Shown here piece by piece: positions 27,255 through 37,400 of a DNA stretch of 49,362 bases (positions are counted from its first letter, which is position 1; each line of letters begins with the position of its first letter). The notes under the pieces were generated by a model. That model was not told the DNA's origin. It worked only from the letters and a program-made list of their open reading frames with translations, and did no database searches. Position numbers and translations under genes: made by a program. The stretch comes from Methylobacterium trifolii (lineage in GTDB: Bacteria; Pseudomonadota; Alphaproteobacteria; Rhizobiales; Beijerinckiaceae), in NCBI RefSeq assembly GCF_022179685.1, contig NZ_BPRB01000005.1, positions 1 to 49,362 on the forward strand. The letters run 5' to 3'.

Positions 27255-28360
27255 GCGCGGGCCTGCGCCGCCGCGCGCTGCTGGCCGCCCTCTGTTGCGC
27301 GTTCGGCCTCGCACCGGCGGCGCGGGCGGCCGAGGAGCGCGTCGTCAACGTCTACAACTGGTCGGATTACGTCGACCCGAAGGTGCTGGACGCCTTCACC
27401 CGCGAGACCGGGATCAAGGTCGTCTACGACACCTACGACAACAACGAGATCCTGGAGACCAAGCTGCTGGCCGGCCGCTCCGGCTACGACGTGGTGGTGC
27501 CCTCCGGGCCGTTCCTGCAGCGGCTGATCCGGGCCGGCGCCTTCCAGCCCCTGGACAAGGGCAGGCTGAAGAACCTCGGCAACGTCTGGCCGGAGATCGC
27601 GGGACGGCTCGCGACCTACGATCCCGGCAACGCCTACGCCGTGGACTACATGTGGGGCACCACCGGCATCGGGCTGAACCTCGGCCTCGTGCGCGAGCGC
27701 CTGGGCGCCTCCGCCCCCCTCAACACCTGGGGCGTCGTCCTCAACCCCGCGAGCGCGAACAAGCTCAAGGATTGCGGGATCATGATGCTCGACAGCCCGG
27801 AGGACCTGATCCCGAGCATGCTGCCGACCCTCGGCCTGAAGAGCGATTCGAAGCGCTGGGACGACATCACGCAAATCACCGACGCCCTCTACAAGGTGCG
27901 CGGCACGGTGCGGAAGTTCCACTCCTCGGAATACATCCAGGCGCTGGCCAACGGCGACGTCTGCGTCGCGGTGGGCTATTCGGGGGACGTGCTCCAGGCC
28001 AAGCGACGGGCCGAGGAGGCCAAGAACGGGATCGAGATCGGCTACGTCATCCCGAAGGAGGGCACGCTGATGTGGTTCGACGCCTTCGCGATCCCGAAGG
28101 ACGCCCCCCATACGGCCGAGGCCCACGCCTTCATCGACTACATGCTGCGCCCGGAGGCGGCCGCCGCCAACACCAACTTCGTCTCCTATGCCAGCGGCAA
28201 CCTGCCGGCCAGGAAGCTCGTCAAGCCGGAGATCCTGGCCAATCCCGGCATCTACCCGGACGAGGCGACGATGCAGCGGCTCTCCGTCAACACCGCCTGG
28301 GACGACAAGACCCAGCGCTTCGTCACGCGCCTCTGGACCCGGGTGCGCACCGGCCGATAG
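27251..28360 (+). CDS. putrescine/spermidine-type ABC transporter substrate-binding protein
   Basis: A 369-residue periplasmic binding protein of the PotF/PotD family. A Sec signal spans about 1-26 (LLAALCCAFGLAPAARA|AEE). The mature start VVNVYNWSDYVDPKVLDAFTRETGIKVVYDTYDNNEILETKLLAGRSGYDVVVPS is diagnostic of putrescine-binding PotF. Further matches include YMWGTTGIGLN and EGTLMWFDAFAIPKDAPHTAEAHAFIDYMLRPE. The start is a GTG within the end of ridA. No permease genes follow; the next gene is a CinA-type amidase. Polyamine binding is likely, but the transporter partner is not in the window. Confidence 0.9.
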   Translation: MSAGLRRRALLAALCCAFGLAPAARAAEERVVNVYNWSDYVDPKVLDAFTRETGIKVVYDTYDNNEILETKLLAGRSGYDVVVPSGPFLQRLIRAGAFQPLDKGRLKNLGNVWPEIAGRLATYDPGNAYAVDYMWGTTGIGLNLGLVRERLGASAPLNTWGVVLNPASANKLKDCGIMMLDSPEDLIPSMLPTLGLKSDSKRWDDITQITDALYKVRGTVRKFHSSEYIQALANGDVCVAVGYSGDVLQAKRRAEEAKNGIEIGYVIPKEGTLMWFDAFAIPKDAPHTAEAHAFIDYMLRPEAAAANTNFVSYASGNLPARKLVKPEILANPGIYPDEATMQRLSVNTAWDDKTQRFVTRLWTRVRTGR

Positions 28361-28377
28361 TCGAAGGGCTTCTTACG

Positions 28378-28875
28378 ATGATCGACGATCCCGCCCTCCT
28401 CGCCCGCGCCGGGGCGCTGGTCGCGGCCTACGTTGCCGCGGGCAGGACGGTCGCCACCGCCGAATCCTGCACCGGCGGCCTCGTCGCCGGCCTGCTCACC
28501 GCCGTTCCCGGCTCCTCGGCCGTGCTGGAGCGGGGCTTCGTCACCTATTCCAACGCCGCCAAGGAAGAGGCCATCGGCGTCCCCACCGCGCTGCTCGCCG
28601 CGCACGGGGCGGTGAGCGCGCCGGTCGCCCGCGCCATGGCGGAAGGCGCGCTCGACCATTCGCATGCGGACGTGGCGGTGGCGATCACCGGCATCGCCGG
28701 CCCCGGCGGGGGCAGCGCCGACAAGCCCGTGGGGCTGGTGCATTTCGGGCTGGCCGTCCGGGGCGGGCCGGTGCGCCACCTGGAGCGCCGCTACGGCGAT
28801 CCGGGCCGGGCCGAGATCCGCCGCCTCGCCGTGGCCGAGGCGCTCGGCCTGCTGGAGGGCGCCCTGGTTCCTTGA
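28378..28875 (+). CDS. CinA-family nicotinamide-nucleotide amidohydrolase
   Basis: A 165-residue single-domain CinA C-terminal (PncC-type) protein, which deamidates NMN to nicotinate mononucleotide in pyridine nucleotide recycling. Hallmarks are VATAESCTGGLVAGLLTAVPGSSAVLERGFVTYSNAAKEEAIGV and AVAITGIAGPGGGSADKPVGLVHFGLA. It lacks the N-terminal COG1058 domain of full-length CinA. It starts 17 bases after the binding-protein stop, so it is probably cotranscribed with it. Confidence 0.92.
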   Translation: MIDDPALLARAGALVAAYVAAGRTVATAESCTGGLVAGLLTAVPGSSAVLERGFVTYSNAAKEEAIGVPTALLAAHGAVSAPVARAMAEGALDHSHADVAVAITGIAGPGGGSADKPVGLVHFGLAVRGGPVRHLERRYGDPGRAEIRRLAVAEALGLLEGALVP

Positions 28876-28928
28876 AGGCCCGGCCGCGGGGCGTAGTTAC
28901 CCCACCGGCGTGAGCGGGGAGGCCTTCG

Positions 28929-30140
28929 ATGGACGATCTCCGGGTGCAGGTCTGCGTCGTCGGCGGCGGCCCGGCGGGGATGATGGCCGGGCTGCTCTTC
29001 GCCCGTGCCGGCCTGCGGGTCGCGGTGCTGGAGAAGCACGCCGACTTCCTGCGCGATTTCCGCGGCGACACCATCCACCCCTCCACCCTCGAAGTGATGG
29101 ACGAACTCGGCCTCGGCGAGGCGTTCCGGGCGCTCCCCCACCGCCGGGTCGAGACCCTATCCGGCATCATGAACGGGCGGAGCTTCCGCATCGCCGACTT
29201 CCGCCACCTGCCGGTGCGCAACCGCTTCATCGCCCTGATGCCGCAATGGGACTTTTTGGATTTTCTCAGCGGCCAGGGCCGGCACTATCCCGGCTTCCAC
29301 CTGCTGATGCGCACGGAAGCGGTGGGGCTGGTGGAGTCCGGCGGCCGCATCGCCGGCGTGCGCGCGAACGGGCCTGGGGGTGGGATCGAGATCGCGGCCG
29401 ACCTCGTGATCGCCGCGGACGGGCGCCACTCGCTGCTGCGGGACCGGGCCGGGTTCGTCCCCAAGGCATTCGGGGCGCCGATGGACGTGCTCTGGTTCCG
29501 CCTGTCGCGCCGGCCCGACGACGCGGATGCCACCGCGGGGCGCTTCGGGCCGGGCCGCATCCTGATCACCATCGACCGGGGCGAGCACTGGCAATGCGCC
29601 TACGTGGTGCCCAAGGGCGGCGACGCGGCTCTTCGCGCGCGCGGCCTGCCCGCCTTCCGCGCGGCGGTGACCGACCTCGCCCCCTTCCTCGCCGACCGGG
29701 TCGCCGAGATCGCGACCTGGGACGACGTGAAGGTGCTCACCGTCTCCGTCGACCGGCTGGAGCGCTGGCACCGGCCGGGGCTGCTCTGCATCGGGGATGC
29801 GGCGCACGCCATGTCGCCGGTGGGCGGGGTGGGCATCAACCTCGCGATCCAGGATGCGGTCGCGGCGGGAAACCTCCTGGCCGGCCCCCTCAAGGCGGGC
29901 ACCTTGACCGAGGCGGACCTCGCCCGCCTCCAGGCCCGGCGCATGCCGCCGACGCGGCTCACCCAGGGGCTCCAGCGCCTCGTCCAGGACCGGGTGATCG
30001 CCCGCGTCCTCATCGACGCCGGCCGGCCCCTGAAGCCGCCCTTGGCCCTGCGCCTTCTCGACGGCCTGCCCTGGCTCCAGCGCATCCCGGCCCGCCTCGT
30101 CGGCCTCGGGTTTCGCCCGGAGCACGTCGCGGGCGGGTGA
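28929..30140 (+). CDS. FAD-dependent class A monooxygenase family protein
   Basis: A 403-residue flavoprotein with the p-hydroxybenzoate hydroxylase fold. The N-terminal FAD motif is VCVVGGGPAGMMAGLLFARAGLRVAVLEKH (GxGxxG then E). The DG motif is DLVIAADGRHSLLRDRAG, and the second FAD site is LLCIGDAAHAMSPVGGVGINLAIQDAVAAGNLL. FRGDTIHPSTLEVMDELGL is the substrate-side start common to aromatic hydroxylases. The closest functional guess is an aromatic or ubiquinone-type hydroxylase, but the substrate is unknown. It stands alone, 53 bases after the CinA gene. Confidence 0.87.
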   Translation: MDDLRVQVCVVGGGPAGMMAGLLFARAGLRVAVLEKHADFLRDFRGDTIHPSTLEVMDELGLGEAFRALPHRRVETLSGIMNGRSFRIADFRHLPVRNRFIALMPQWDFLDFLSGQGRHYPGFHLLMRTEAVGLVESGGRIAGVRANGPGGGIEIAADLVIAADGRHSLLRDRAGFVPKAFGAPMDVLWFRLSRRPDDADATAGRFGPGRILITIDRGEHWQCAYVVPKGGDAALRARGLPAFRAAVTDLAPFLADRVAEIATWDDVKVLTVSVDRLERWHRPGLLCIGDAAHAMSPVGGVGINLAIQDAVAAGNLLAGPLKAGTLTEADLARLQARRMPPTRLTQGLQRLVQDRVIARVLIDAGRPLKPPLALRLLDGLPWLQRIPARLVGLGFRPEHVAGG

Positions 30141-30370
30141 GGCCGGCCGCGGTTCGGGTTGTCGCCGACAGGTCGTCGGGCGAGGCGGGCCTCCGTCCGG
30201 AACCGGCGGCGCCGAGGGCGCGGCCGCTGTAAGGAACGGGCCCGGCATGGGAACCATCCCCCGCGCCATGGGCTTTGAGACCGTCTTGTGCCGTCGCGTC
30301 GCAGCGGTCGATCGCACCGGCTCGATCCCCCTGCCGGCCGTGGTCCGGGGCGAGCCAAGGAAACCGAACA

Positions 30371-32059
30371 GTGGCGCCTGAGCCTCATCCGCCGATGCTG
30401 ACCAAGGCGCCGACCGGCATCGCCGGCTTCGACGACGTCACGCAAGGCGGCCTGCCCGCGGGCCGGCCCTCCCTCGTCTGCGGCGGCGCCGGCTGCGGAA
30501 AGACGCTGTTTGCCGTCACCTTCCTGGTGAACGGGGCCACGCAGTTCTCCGAGCCCGGCGTGTTCATGAGCTTCGAGGAGCGCGCCGAGGACTTGGCGGC
30601 CAACGTCGCCTCCCTCGGCTACGACCTCGACGGGCTGGTCGCGCAGGGCAAGCTCACCATCGACCACGTCCGCGTCGAGCGCAGCGAGATCGAGGAGGCC
30701 GGCGAGTACGATTTGGAGGGCCTGTTCGTCCGCCTCGCCTACGCCGTGGACAGCATCAAGGCCAAGCGCGTCGTCCTCGACACCGTCGAGACCCTGTTCT
30801 CCGGCCTGAGCGACGCCGCGATCCTGCGCTCCGAGCTGCGCCGCCTGTTTGGCTGGCTCAAGGAGCGGGGGCTGACCGCGATCATCACCGGCGAGCGCGG
30901 CGAGGGCCAGCTCACCCGGCAGGGCCTGGAGGAATACGTCTCCGACTGCGTCGTGCTGCTCGACAACCGCGTCGAGGACCAGATCACCACCCGCCGCCTG
31001 CGGGTGGTGAAGTATCGCGGCTCCGCCCACGGCAGCAACGAGTACCCGTTCCTGATCGACGATGCCGGGATCAGCGTCCTGCCCGTCACCTCGGCCGACC
31101 TCGACTACGCGGTCTCGAGCGCTGTCGTCTCGACCGGCATCGAGGGCCTTGACGCGATGTTCGGGCCCGGCGGCTTCTACCAGGGCTCCAGCATCCTGAT
31201 CTCGGGGGTGTCCGGGACGGGCAAGACCACCATCGGCTCCTCCTTCATCGACGCGGCCTGCCGGCGCGGCGAGCGCTGCCTGTCCTTCGTGTTCGAGGAG
31301 AGCGGGGCGCAGATCTGCCGCAACGTCCGCTCGGTCGGGCTCGACCTCGCCCGGCACGTCGAGAGCGGCCTGCTCCGGTTCGAGGCCGCGCGCCCGAGCC
31401 TGTTCGGCTTGGAGATGCACCTGGCGCGGATGCAGCGCGACATCGACGCCTTCAAGCCCGGCCTCGTCCTGATCGATCCGGTCTCCGCCCTGCGCGGGCC
31501 CGTCAACGAGCTGCAGGCGACGCTCCTGCGCATGGTCGACATGCTCAAGAGCCGCGGCATCACCGCCCTGTTCACCAGCCTGCGCACGGACGGGACCTTC
31601 GATCAGGTGGGCGATCTCGGCCTGTCCTCCCTCATGGATGCCTGGGTGAAGCTCCTCGACGTGGACGCCAACGGCGAGCGGACCCGCACCCTCTACGTCA
31701 TCAAGGCCCGCGGCATGAGCCACTCGAACCAGGTGCGCGAGTTCCTGATGTCGTCGGCCGGCATCCGGCTGGTCGACGCCTATGTCGGCCCGGCCGGCGT
31801 CCTCACCGGGACGGCCCGCGTCGTCCAGGAGGCGCAGGAGGAGGCGGACGCGTTGCGCCGCCGTCAGGACTCCGAGCGGCGCAGGCGCGAGGTCGTCCGG
31901 CGGCGCCAGTCCATCGAGCGCCAGATCGCGGACCTGCGCGCGAGCCTCGACATGGCCGAGGAGGAGGAGTCCCTGCTGCTGAGCCACGAGGAGACGCGCG
32001 ACTCCCTGCTGTCGGGCGGGCGGGACGCCATCGCGGCGCGGCGGAGCGCGGCGGAATGA
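30371..32059 (+). CDS. kaiC: KaiC-family clock/signalling ATPase
   Basis: A 562-residue double-RecA ATPase of the KaiC family. Domain CI has Walker A GGAGCGKT (38-45) with catalytic glutamates E69-E70. CII has GVSGTGKT (279-286) with E309-E310. The DLGLSSLMD segment places Ser419-Ser420 where cyanobacterial KaiC has its Ser/Thr phosphosites, so autophosphorylation is plausible. The cyanobacterial C-terminal tail is replaced by a charged coiled coil (about 483-545: [26 protein letters not shown]...). The start is GTG 30371, with AAGGA nine bases upstream; ATG 30395 lacks a ribosome binding site. Its last four bases overlap kaiB. There is no kaiA. Upstream 30141-30370 shows no identifiable promoter. 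Confidence 0.93.
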   Translation: MAPEPHPPMLTKAPTGIAGFDDVTQGGLPAGRPSLVCGGAGCGKTLFAVTFLVNGATQFSEPGVFMSFEERAEDLAANVASLGYDLDGLVAQGKLTIDHVRVERSEIEEAGEYDLEGLFVRLAYAVDSIKAKRVVLDTVETLFSGLSDAAILRSELRRLFGWLKERGLTAIITGERGEGQLTRQGLEEYVSDCVVLLDNRVEDQITTRRLRVVKYRGSAHGSNEYPFLIDDAGISVLPVTSADLDYAVSSAVVSTGIEGLDAMFGPGGFYQGSSILISGVSGTGKTTIGSSFIDAACRRGERCLSFVFEESGAQICRNVRSVGLDLARHVESGLLRFEAARPSLFGLEMHLARMQRDIDAFKPGLVLIDPVSALRGPVNELQATLLRMVDMLKSRGITALFTSLRTDGTFDQVGDLGLSSLMDAWVKLLDVDANGERTRTLYVIKARGMSHSNQVREFLMSSAGIRLVDAYVGPAGVLTGTARVVQEAQEEADALRRRQDSERRRREVVRRRQSIERQIADLRASLDMAEEEESLLLSHEETRDSLLSGGRDAIAARRSAAE

Positions 32060-32397
32060 GCGGGCGGATTCCCGAGGCCGACGAGCCCGAAGCGGACCAG
32101 GACATGGACCCGAACCACTATCACCTGCGCCTGTACGTGGCCGGGCAGACCACGAAGTCGCTGGCGGCGATGGTCAACCTCGAGCGCGTCTGCGAGGAGC
32201 ATCTCGCCGGCCGCTACGAGATCGAGGTGATCGACCTGCTCAAGAACCCGCAGCTCGCCGCGGGCGACCAGATCCTGGCGATCCCGACCCTGGTGCGCCG
32301 CCTGCCCGCGCCCCTCAAGCGCATCATCGGCGACCTGTCGAACACCGAGAAGGTTCTGGTCGGCCTCGACATCCGGCCGAAGGCCGCACGGTCTTGA
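32056..32397 (+). CDS. kaiB: KaiB-family protein
   Basis: A 113-residue thioredoxin-like protein of the KaiB family. The core [85 protein letters not shown] carries every conserved KaiB block (LYVAG, N-x-x-x-[29 protein letters not shown]). KaiB binds the CI ring of KaiC and, in cyanobacteria, flips fold to do so. An acidic 17-residue N-terminal extension precedes it. ATGA overlap with kaiC indicates coupled translation. Confidence 0.95.
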   Translation: MSGRIPEADEPEADQDMDPNHYHLRLYVAGQTTKSLAAMVNLERVCEEHLAGRYEIEVIDLLKNPQLAAGDQILAIPTLVRRLPAPLKRIIGDLSNTEKVLVGLDIRPKAARS

Positions 32398-32708
32398 GCG
32401 GGGCCGCCCCGGAACGCTACCTGCTGCGGTTGTTCATCGCCGGACCCTCGCCGCGCTCGCACCGGACCATGGAGAACCTGCGCCGGATCTGCAGCACGCA
32501 CCTCCAGGACCGGTTCGACCTGGAAGTCGTCGACATCTACCAGCAGCAGGCCCTGGCCGAGGCCAGCCAGGTCGTCGCGGCGCCGACCCTCCTGAAGCTG
32601 TCGCCCCCGCCCGTGCGCCGCATCGTCGGCGACCTCTCCGACGAGACACGCGTCCTGCACGGCCTCGGCCTCCCCGTCCTGCCGCCGGGACCGGCCGATG
32701 AGCGCTGA
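32394..32708 (+). CDS. second, divergent KaiB-family protein
   Basis: A 104-residue KaiB-like protein: [85 protein letters not shown]. Relative to its neighbour, LLKNP has become IYQQQ and AIPTLV has become AAPTLL, so it may bind a different partner, such as the kinase encoded next. The start is TTG at 32394, forming TTGA with the kaiB stop; its C-terminus overlaps the kinase gene by 11 bases. Duplication within the operon is likely. Confidence 0.9.
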   Translation: MSGAAPERYLLRLFIAGPSPRSHRTMENLRRICSTHLQDRFDLEVVDIYQQQALAEASQVVAAPTLLKLSPPPVRRIVGDLSDETRVLHGLGLPVLPPGPADER

Positions 32709-34422
32709 GGACCCGGCTGCGTATCGGGAGCGCATCCGCGAGCTGGAGGCGCGGCTGGAGGAGAGCGAGGAGACGCTGGCGGCGATCCGCCGGGGCGACT
32801 TCGACGCCGTCGTCGTCCAGGGGCCGGGCGATGCCCGGCAGGTCTACACCCTGGAGAGCGCGGATCGCCCCTACCGCGTCCTGATCGAGCAGATCCAGGA
32901 GGGGGCGCTGACGCTCACCCCCGGCGGGACGGTGCTCTACGGCAACCGGCGGCTTTCCGAGATGCTCGGCATCCGGCAGGAGACGTTGATCGGCCAGCCG
33001 CTGGGCCGGTTCGTGCAGGCCGACGACGTCCCGGCCCTGACCGCCCTGATCGCGGAGGCCGGCGCCGGCCCGGCCCGCGGCGAGGTCACCCTCCGGACCG
33101 CCGATGGTGCCAGCCTCGCGGCCCACCTCTCCCTGAGCCGTCTGGAGCGGGATTCCGGGCAGGACCCGCTCCTGTGCGGCATCCTCACGGACCTGACCGA
33201 GCAGAAGCTGCACCTGCGCGCGCTGGCGGAGGCCAACACCCGCCTGCGCGCGGAGAGCGTCGAGCGCGAGCGGATCGAGGACGCCCTGCGCCAGGCCCAG
33301 AAGATGGAGGCCGTGGGCCAGCTCACCGGCGGGGTGGCACACGACTTCAACAACCTGCTCACGGTCATCAAGTCGTCCACCGACCTGCTGAAGCGGCCCG
33401 GCCTGCCGGAGGAGCGGCGGGTCCGCTACATCGGCGCCATCTCCGACACCGTCACCCGGGCCGCCAAGCTGACCGGGCAGCTCCTCGCCTTCGCCCGGCG
33501 CCAGGCGCTCAAGCCCGAGACCTTCGACGTGGGCGCCAGCGTCGCGGCGGTCGGCGACATGCTCGGCACCCTCACCGGCGTGCGCATCCGCGTGACGACG
33601 CACCTGCCGGAGACCCCCTGCTTCATCGACGCCGACCCGAGCCAGTTCGACACCGCGATCGTCAACGTGGCGGTCAACGCCCGCGACGCCATGGGGGGCG
33701 AGGGCGCGCTGACCATCACCGTGCGGCCGGTCGACCGCATCCCGGCCGTGCGCGCCCAGCCGGCGGTGGCCGGCGCCTTCGTCGCGGTCTCGATCGGCGA
33801 CACCGGCACCGGCATCGACCCCGCACACCTGGAGCGGATCTTCGAGCCGTTCTTCACCACCAAGGGCGTCGGACAGGGCACGGGCCTCGGGCTCAGCCAG
33901 GTGTTCGGGTTCACGAAGCAGTCGGGCGGCGAGGTGGTGGTCGCCAGCACCCTCGGGCAGGGCAGCACCTTCACGCTCTACCTGCCGCGCACCGAACCGC
34001 CCGGCGCCGGGCTCCGGGCCGAGGACGAAGGGCTGCCCCCGGCCGACGGGCACGGCACCTGCGTGCTGGTGGTCGAGGACAACCCGGAGGTCGGCAGCTT
34101 CGCGACCCAGACCCTGATGGAACTCGGCTACGCCACCGTCTGGGCCCGCGACGCCGGGCAGGCGCTCGCGGAACTGGAGAAGGACCCGTCCCGCTTCGAG
34201 GTCGTGTTCTCGGACGTGGTGATGCCGGGGATGAACGGCATCGACCTCGCCCACGCGATCGAGCGGCGGCATCCCGGCCTGCCGGTGGTGCTGACGAGCG
34301 GCTACAGCCACGTGCTGGCCCACGAGGGCGCGCACGGCTTCGAACTCCTGCACAAGCCCTACTCGGTGGACCAGCTCGCCCGCATGCTGGGCAAGGCCGT
34401 CGCCAAGCGCCGGCGCCCCTGA
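32698..34422 (+). CDS. hybrid PAS sensor histidine kinase with receiver domain
   Basis: A 574-residue soluble hybrid kinase with no membrane segments. In order: a short N-terminal coiled coil (about 8-32), a PAS domain (about 55-170: [42 protein letters not shown]), an H-box [20 protein letters not shown] with phosphoacceptor H215, and an ATPase domain (N box [27 protein letters not shown]). A receiver follows ([11 protein letters not shown], phospho-acceptor D506 in [10 protein letters not shown] in LLHKPYS). The start overlaps the second kaiB. Being fourth in the kai operon, it is the likely output or input kinase of the KaiC/KaiB module, much as SasA and CikA interact with the cyanobacterial clock. 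It ends 6 bases from a convergent gene. Confidence 0.93.
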   Translation: MSAEDPAAYRERIRELEARLEESEETLAAIRRGDFDAVVVQGPGDARQVYTLESADRPYRVLIEQIQEGALTLTPGGTVLYGNRRLSEMLGIRQETLIGQPLGRFVQADDVPALTALIAEAGAGPARGEVTLRTADGASLAAHLSLSRLERDSGQDPLLCGILTDLTEQKLHLRALAEANTRLRAESVERERIEDALRQAQKMEAVGQLTGGVAHDFNNLLTVIKSSTDLLKRPGLPEERRVRYIGAISDTVTRAAKLTGQLLAFARRQALKPETFDVGASVAAVGDMLGTLTGVRIRVTTHLPETPCFIDADPSQFDTAIVNVAVNARDAMGGEGALTITVRPVDRIPAVRAQPAVAGAFVAVSIGDTGTGIDPAHLERIFEPFFTTKGVGQGTGLGLSQVFGFTKQSGGEVVVASTLGQGSTFTLYLPRTEPPGAGLRAEDEGLPPADGHGTCVLVVEDNPEVGSFATQTLMELGYATVWARDAGQALAELEKDPSRFEVVFSDVVMPGMNGIDLAHAIERRHPGLPVVLTSGYSHVLAHEGAHGFELLHKPYSVDQLARMLGKAVAKRRRP

Positions 34423-34428
34423 CGGCCC

Positions 34429-37400
34429 TCAGCGCGGGCCCATTTGAGGGTCCAGCCGCGCGCGGACCTTCCGCTGGAAGCCGGCGAGTTCGAGCGTGCG
34501 GTCGGCGTAGCGCTGGAACAGCCGCACGCTGCCGGTGCGCAGGATCGCCTCCGGGATGCACAGGTCGAAGCCGGACTCCCGTGCCGCCCCGTCCCCGAGG
34601 TGGGCCGCGGCGTCCGGCCGGGCGATCCCCGCCGAGATGCAGTAGCGGGGCTGCCCGTCCTCGCTCCAGGCCGCGACGGTGGAGAGCAGCGCCCCGTGGC
34701 CCGGCACGAAGGCCCAGCCGAGGCAGCGGATCGTCGGATCGGCACCCGCGGTCTCGCGCGGTCCGGCCCAGTCGAGGGAGAGGCCGGACCGGACGCGCCG
34801 GGCGAAACGGGTCCTGAGGCCGGCCGGCGCCTGTGCATCGGCACGGAAGCGCGCCGCGTCGGGCGACATCACCAGCGCGAGATCCGTCTCGATCGCCCGC
34901 GGCCCCGTCCGCCCACCCTCTTGTCCGCCTGCTTGCCCACCCCCCTGCCCGAGGGTGAAGCCCAGGCGGTAGCGGCCGGGGGCGAGCCCCGTCATCCGTG
35001 CGGCGAAAGCCAGGCGGCCCGAGGCGGTGCCGGGCTCCGGGTCCGGCTGCCACTGCGCCCGAATCCACCAGACCGGGCCGCCCGCCTCCGGGCGCAGCAG
35101 GGCGAAGACCCCGTCGGGCGCCCCCTCCACCGATCCGCGCGCCTCGAAGGCCCACACGTCCCGCTCCGTCGCGATCGGGATGCCGGCGGCCTGGGGCAGG
35201 TTCTGGCGTATCGCGTGGAGCGGGGCGTCCGAGGTCGTCACGGCAGGCCCGTCCCAGTCCGGCTGCCAGGCCACCGGCCGGTCGGTGCGGATCGTCGAGG
35301 CGAGGTGGAGGTTCAGGAAGTCCGGCACGGTCGCCCGCCGCCCGTCCACGACCTGGATCAGGTCGATCGCGTAGGGACCCGTGTCGAGGTCCCGGATCGG
35401 GATGCGGCCGTTGAACCCGGTCTCGGCCGAGATCCGGTCGTCGGCGTCGCGTACGAGGTCCCCCCGCTCCTCGCGCGCCAGCCGGGCGTAGCGCACGCCC
35501 GCGGGCCCTGTGATCCGCAGGTAGGTCGCCTCCGGGCGCCCGGTCGGGGAGGCCCGCAGCCAGCCGCGCAGGCTGAAGCTGCGCAGGACCACCTCGTAGC
35601 CCGTGCGGTCCTCGACCGGGCGGTCGTCGAGCTTGATCTGGTCGAGCCACCACTCGCCGTCCATCCGGCCGAGGTCGAGCACCCGCTCCGGCAGGCCGGC
35701 ATGCTCAGGCGGCAGGGCGTCGGTCAGGACCACGCGCTCCATGCCGATGGCGTCGCCCTGCGCGCCGTCGACCGAGAGGGCGGCGGGGTAGTCCGAATCC
35801 CAGGCGATGGCGGGGCTGGTCCAGCGCCGGGCGTTGACCCGGAGGCCCGCATCGAACAGGGCGAGGTTGTAGTCGGCCTCGGTCCGGTCCGGCACCCGGT
35901 CGTGCGGGCAGGGGCGCGCCCCGGTCAGGCGCTCGTAGAGCCCGCGCAGCGCCGACAGGTGCGCCGCGGCGGTGATGAAGTCCTTGTCGGCTGCCGCCGC
36001 CCGCATCGTCGCGAGCCTGTCCCGGTCGAAGTGCAGGTCCAGAAGGCGGGCGAGCACTGCGCCCGGCGCGTTCACCGGAACCGTGAAGCCGTCGATCCCG
36101 TCGCGGACCCGCTCGGCCATCGCCCCGATCTGCGTGACGATCGGCACGAGGCCGGCCTTCCACGCCTCGCCCAGCGCGATCACGAAGGTCTCGGGCCAGG
36201 TCGAGAGGTGGAGGGAGACGTCGCAGCCCTCGAGCAGCCCGATGATGGCGGCCTGCTCGTAGGCCCCGACGAAGGCGACGCGCCCGGCTGCATGGACTTC
36301 GAGGTGCCGGCGGCAGTCCTCGTCCACGGAGCCGAAGACCTTGAACCGGATCGGGTAGTCCGCGCAGAGCCGGATCAGATCGAGGATGTCGCCCCCGCCC
36401 TTGTGCGGCGCGAGACCGCCGATCACCGCCACCGTCAGCCGGCCGTCGTCCCGCCGGGCGAGCCGCGCCCGCGCGGCCGAGGCGCCCGGCGTCAGCATCT
36501 CGATCTCGACGATGCGGTCCGGCTCGATCTCCGGGTAGAAGCCGCGCAGGTAGGCTCCGGTGGCGGGCGTGCTGGTGACGAAGGCGTCGATGCCGGCCAC
36601 CACGTTGGCCATGAACAGGTCGCGCCGCGCCTTCGACCCCGGCGGGAACCGGTCGCCGGAGAACAGGCAGGCGTCGCAGTGCTGCGTGCCGCGGTTCACC
36701 ACGTCGCAGAACCGCCCGCGCGGGTCGAGGAGCAGGAAGCGCTCGCAGATCAGGTAATGGTCGTGGAGCTGGTAGACGGTCGGCACCCCGCAGGCCTGGG
36801 CGATGAGGGGCAGGCTCGCGGGCAGGTGGATCAGGTGGTGGACGTGCACGAGGTCGACCGCGTGCCGGAACAGGATCTTCTCGAACAGGCCCTCGATCAC
36901 CGGGTCGGTCAGGGCCTGGTCCGTGTCGGCGGCGACCTCGAAGGTCCGGTGCAGACCCTGTCCTTCGAGGTGGAGGTCGATCCGCCCCCCGTCGATGACC
37001 GGGAACAGGAACAGCAGGTCGTAGTCTGGCGCGAGCGCACCGAGCGCTTCCTGGTAGACCTCGATCCCGCCGCCGGGCCGGTGGCCCGCGCGGTTGTGCG
37101 TGACGTAGAGGATCGTCTTGCGCTTCGGCCCCACGGGCGTGGCGACTCGGGTCGAGGCCCCGGCCTCGACGGCGTCGAGCATCGTCGCGACGCGGTGGGC
37201 GTAGAGGTGCTCGCGCAGGGTGCGCTCGCGCGCGGCCTGCGCCATGGCGATACGTTGCTCCGGCTCGGAGAGCGCCTGCGCGATCGCCGCGACCGCCTCG
37301 CCGTCGTCGGCGCACAGGCGGATCTCCGTGTCCTGCGCGTAGTAGTCGCGGGTCTCCGGCTCGGCCGAGACCATAACCTGGAAGCCCCCTGCCAGCGCCG

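Noticed and set aside
30141-30370. EcfG promoter upstream of kaiC
   Set aside because: Three GGAAC sequences occur, but none has CGTT or GGTT at 16-18 bases.
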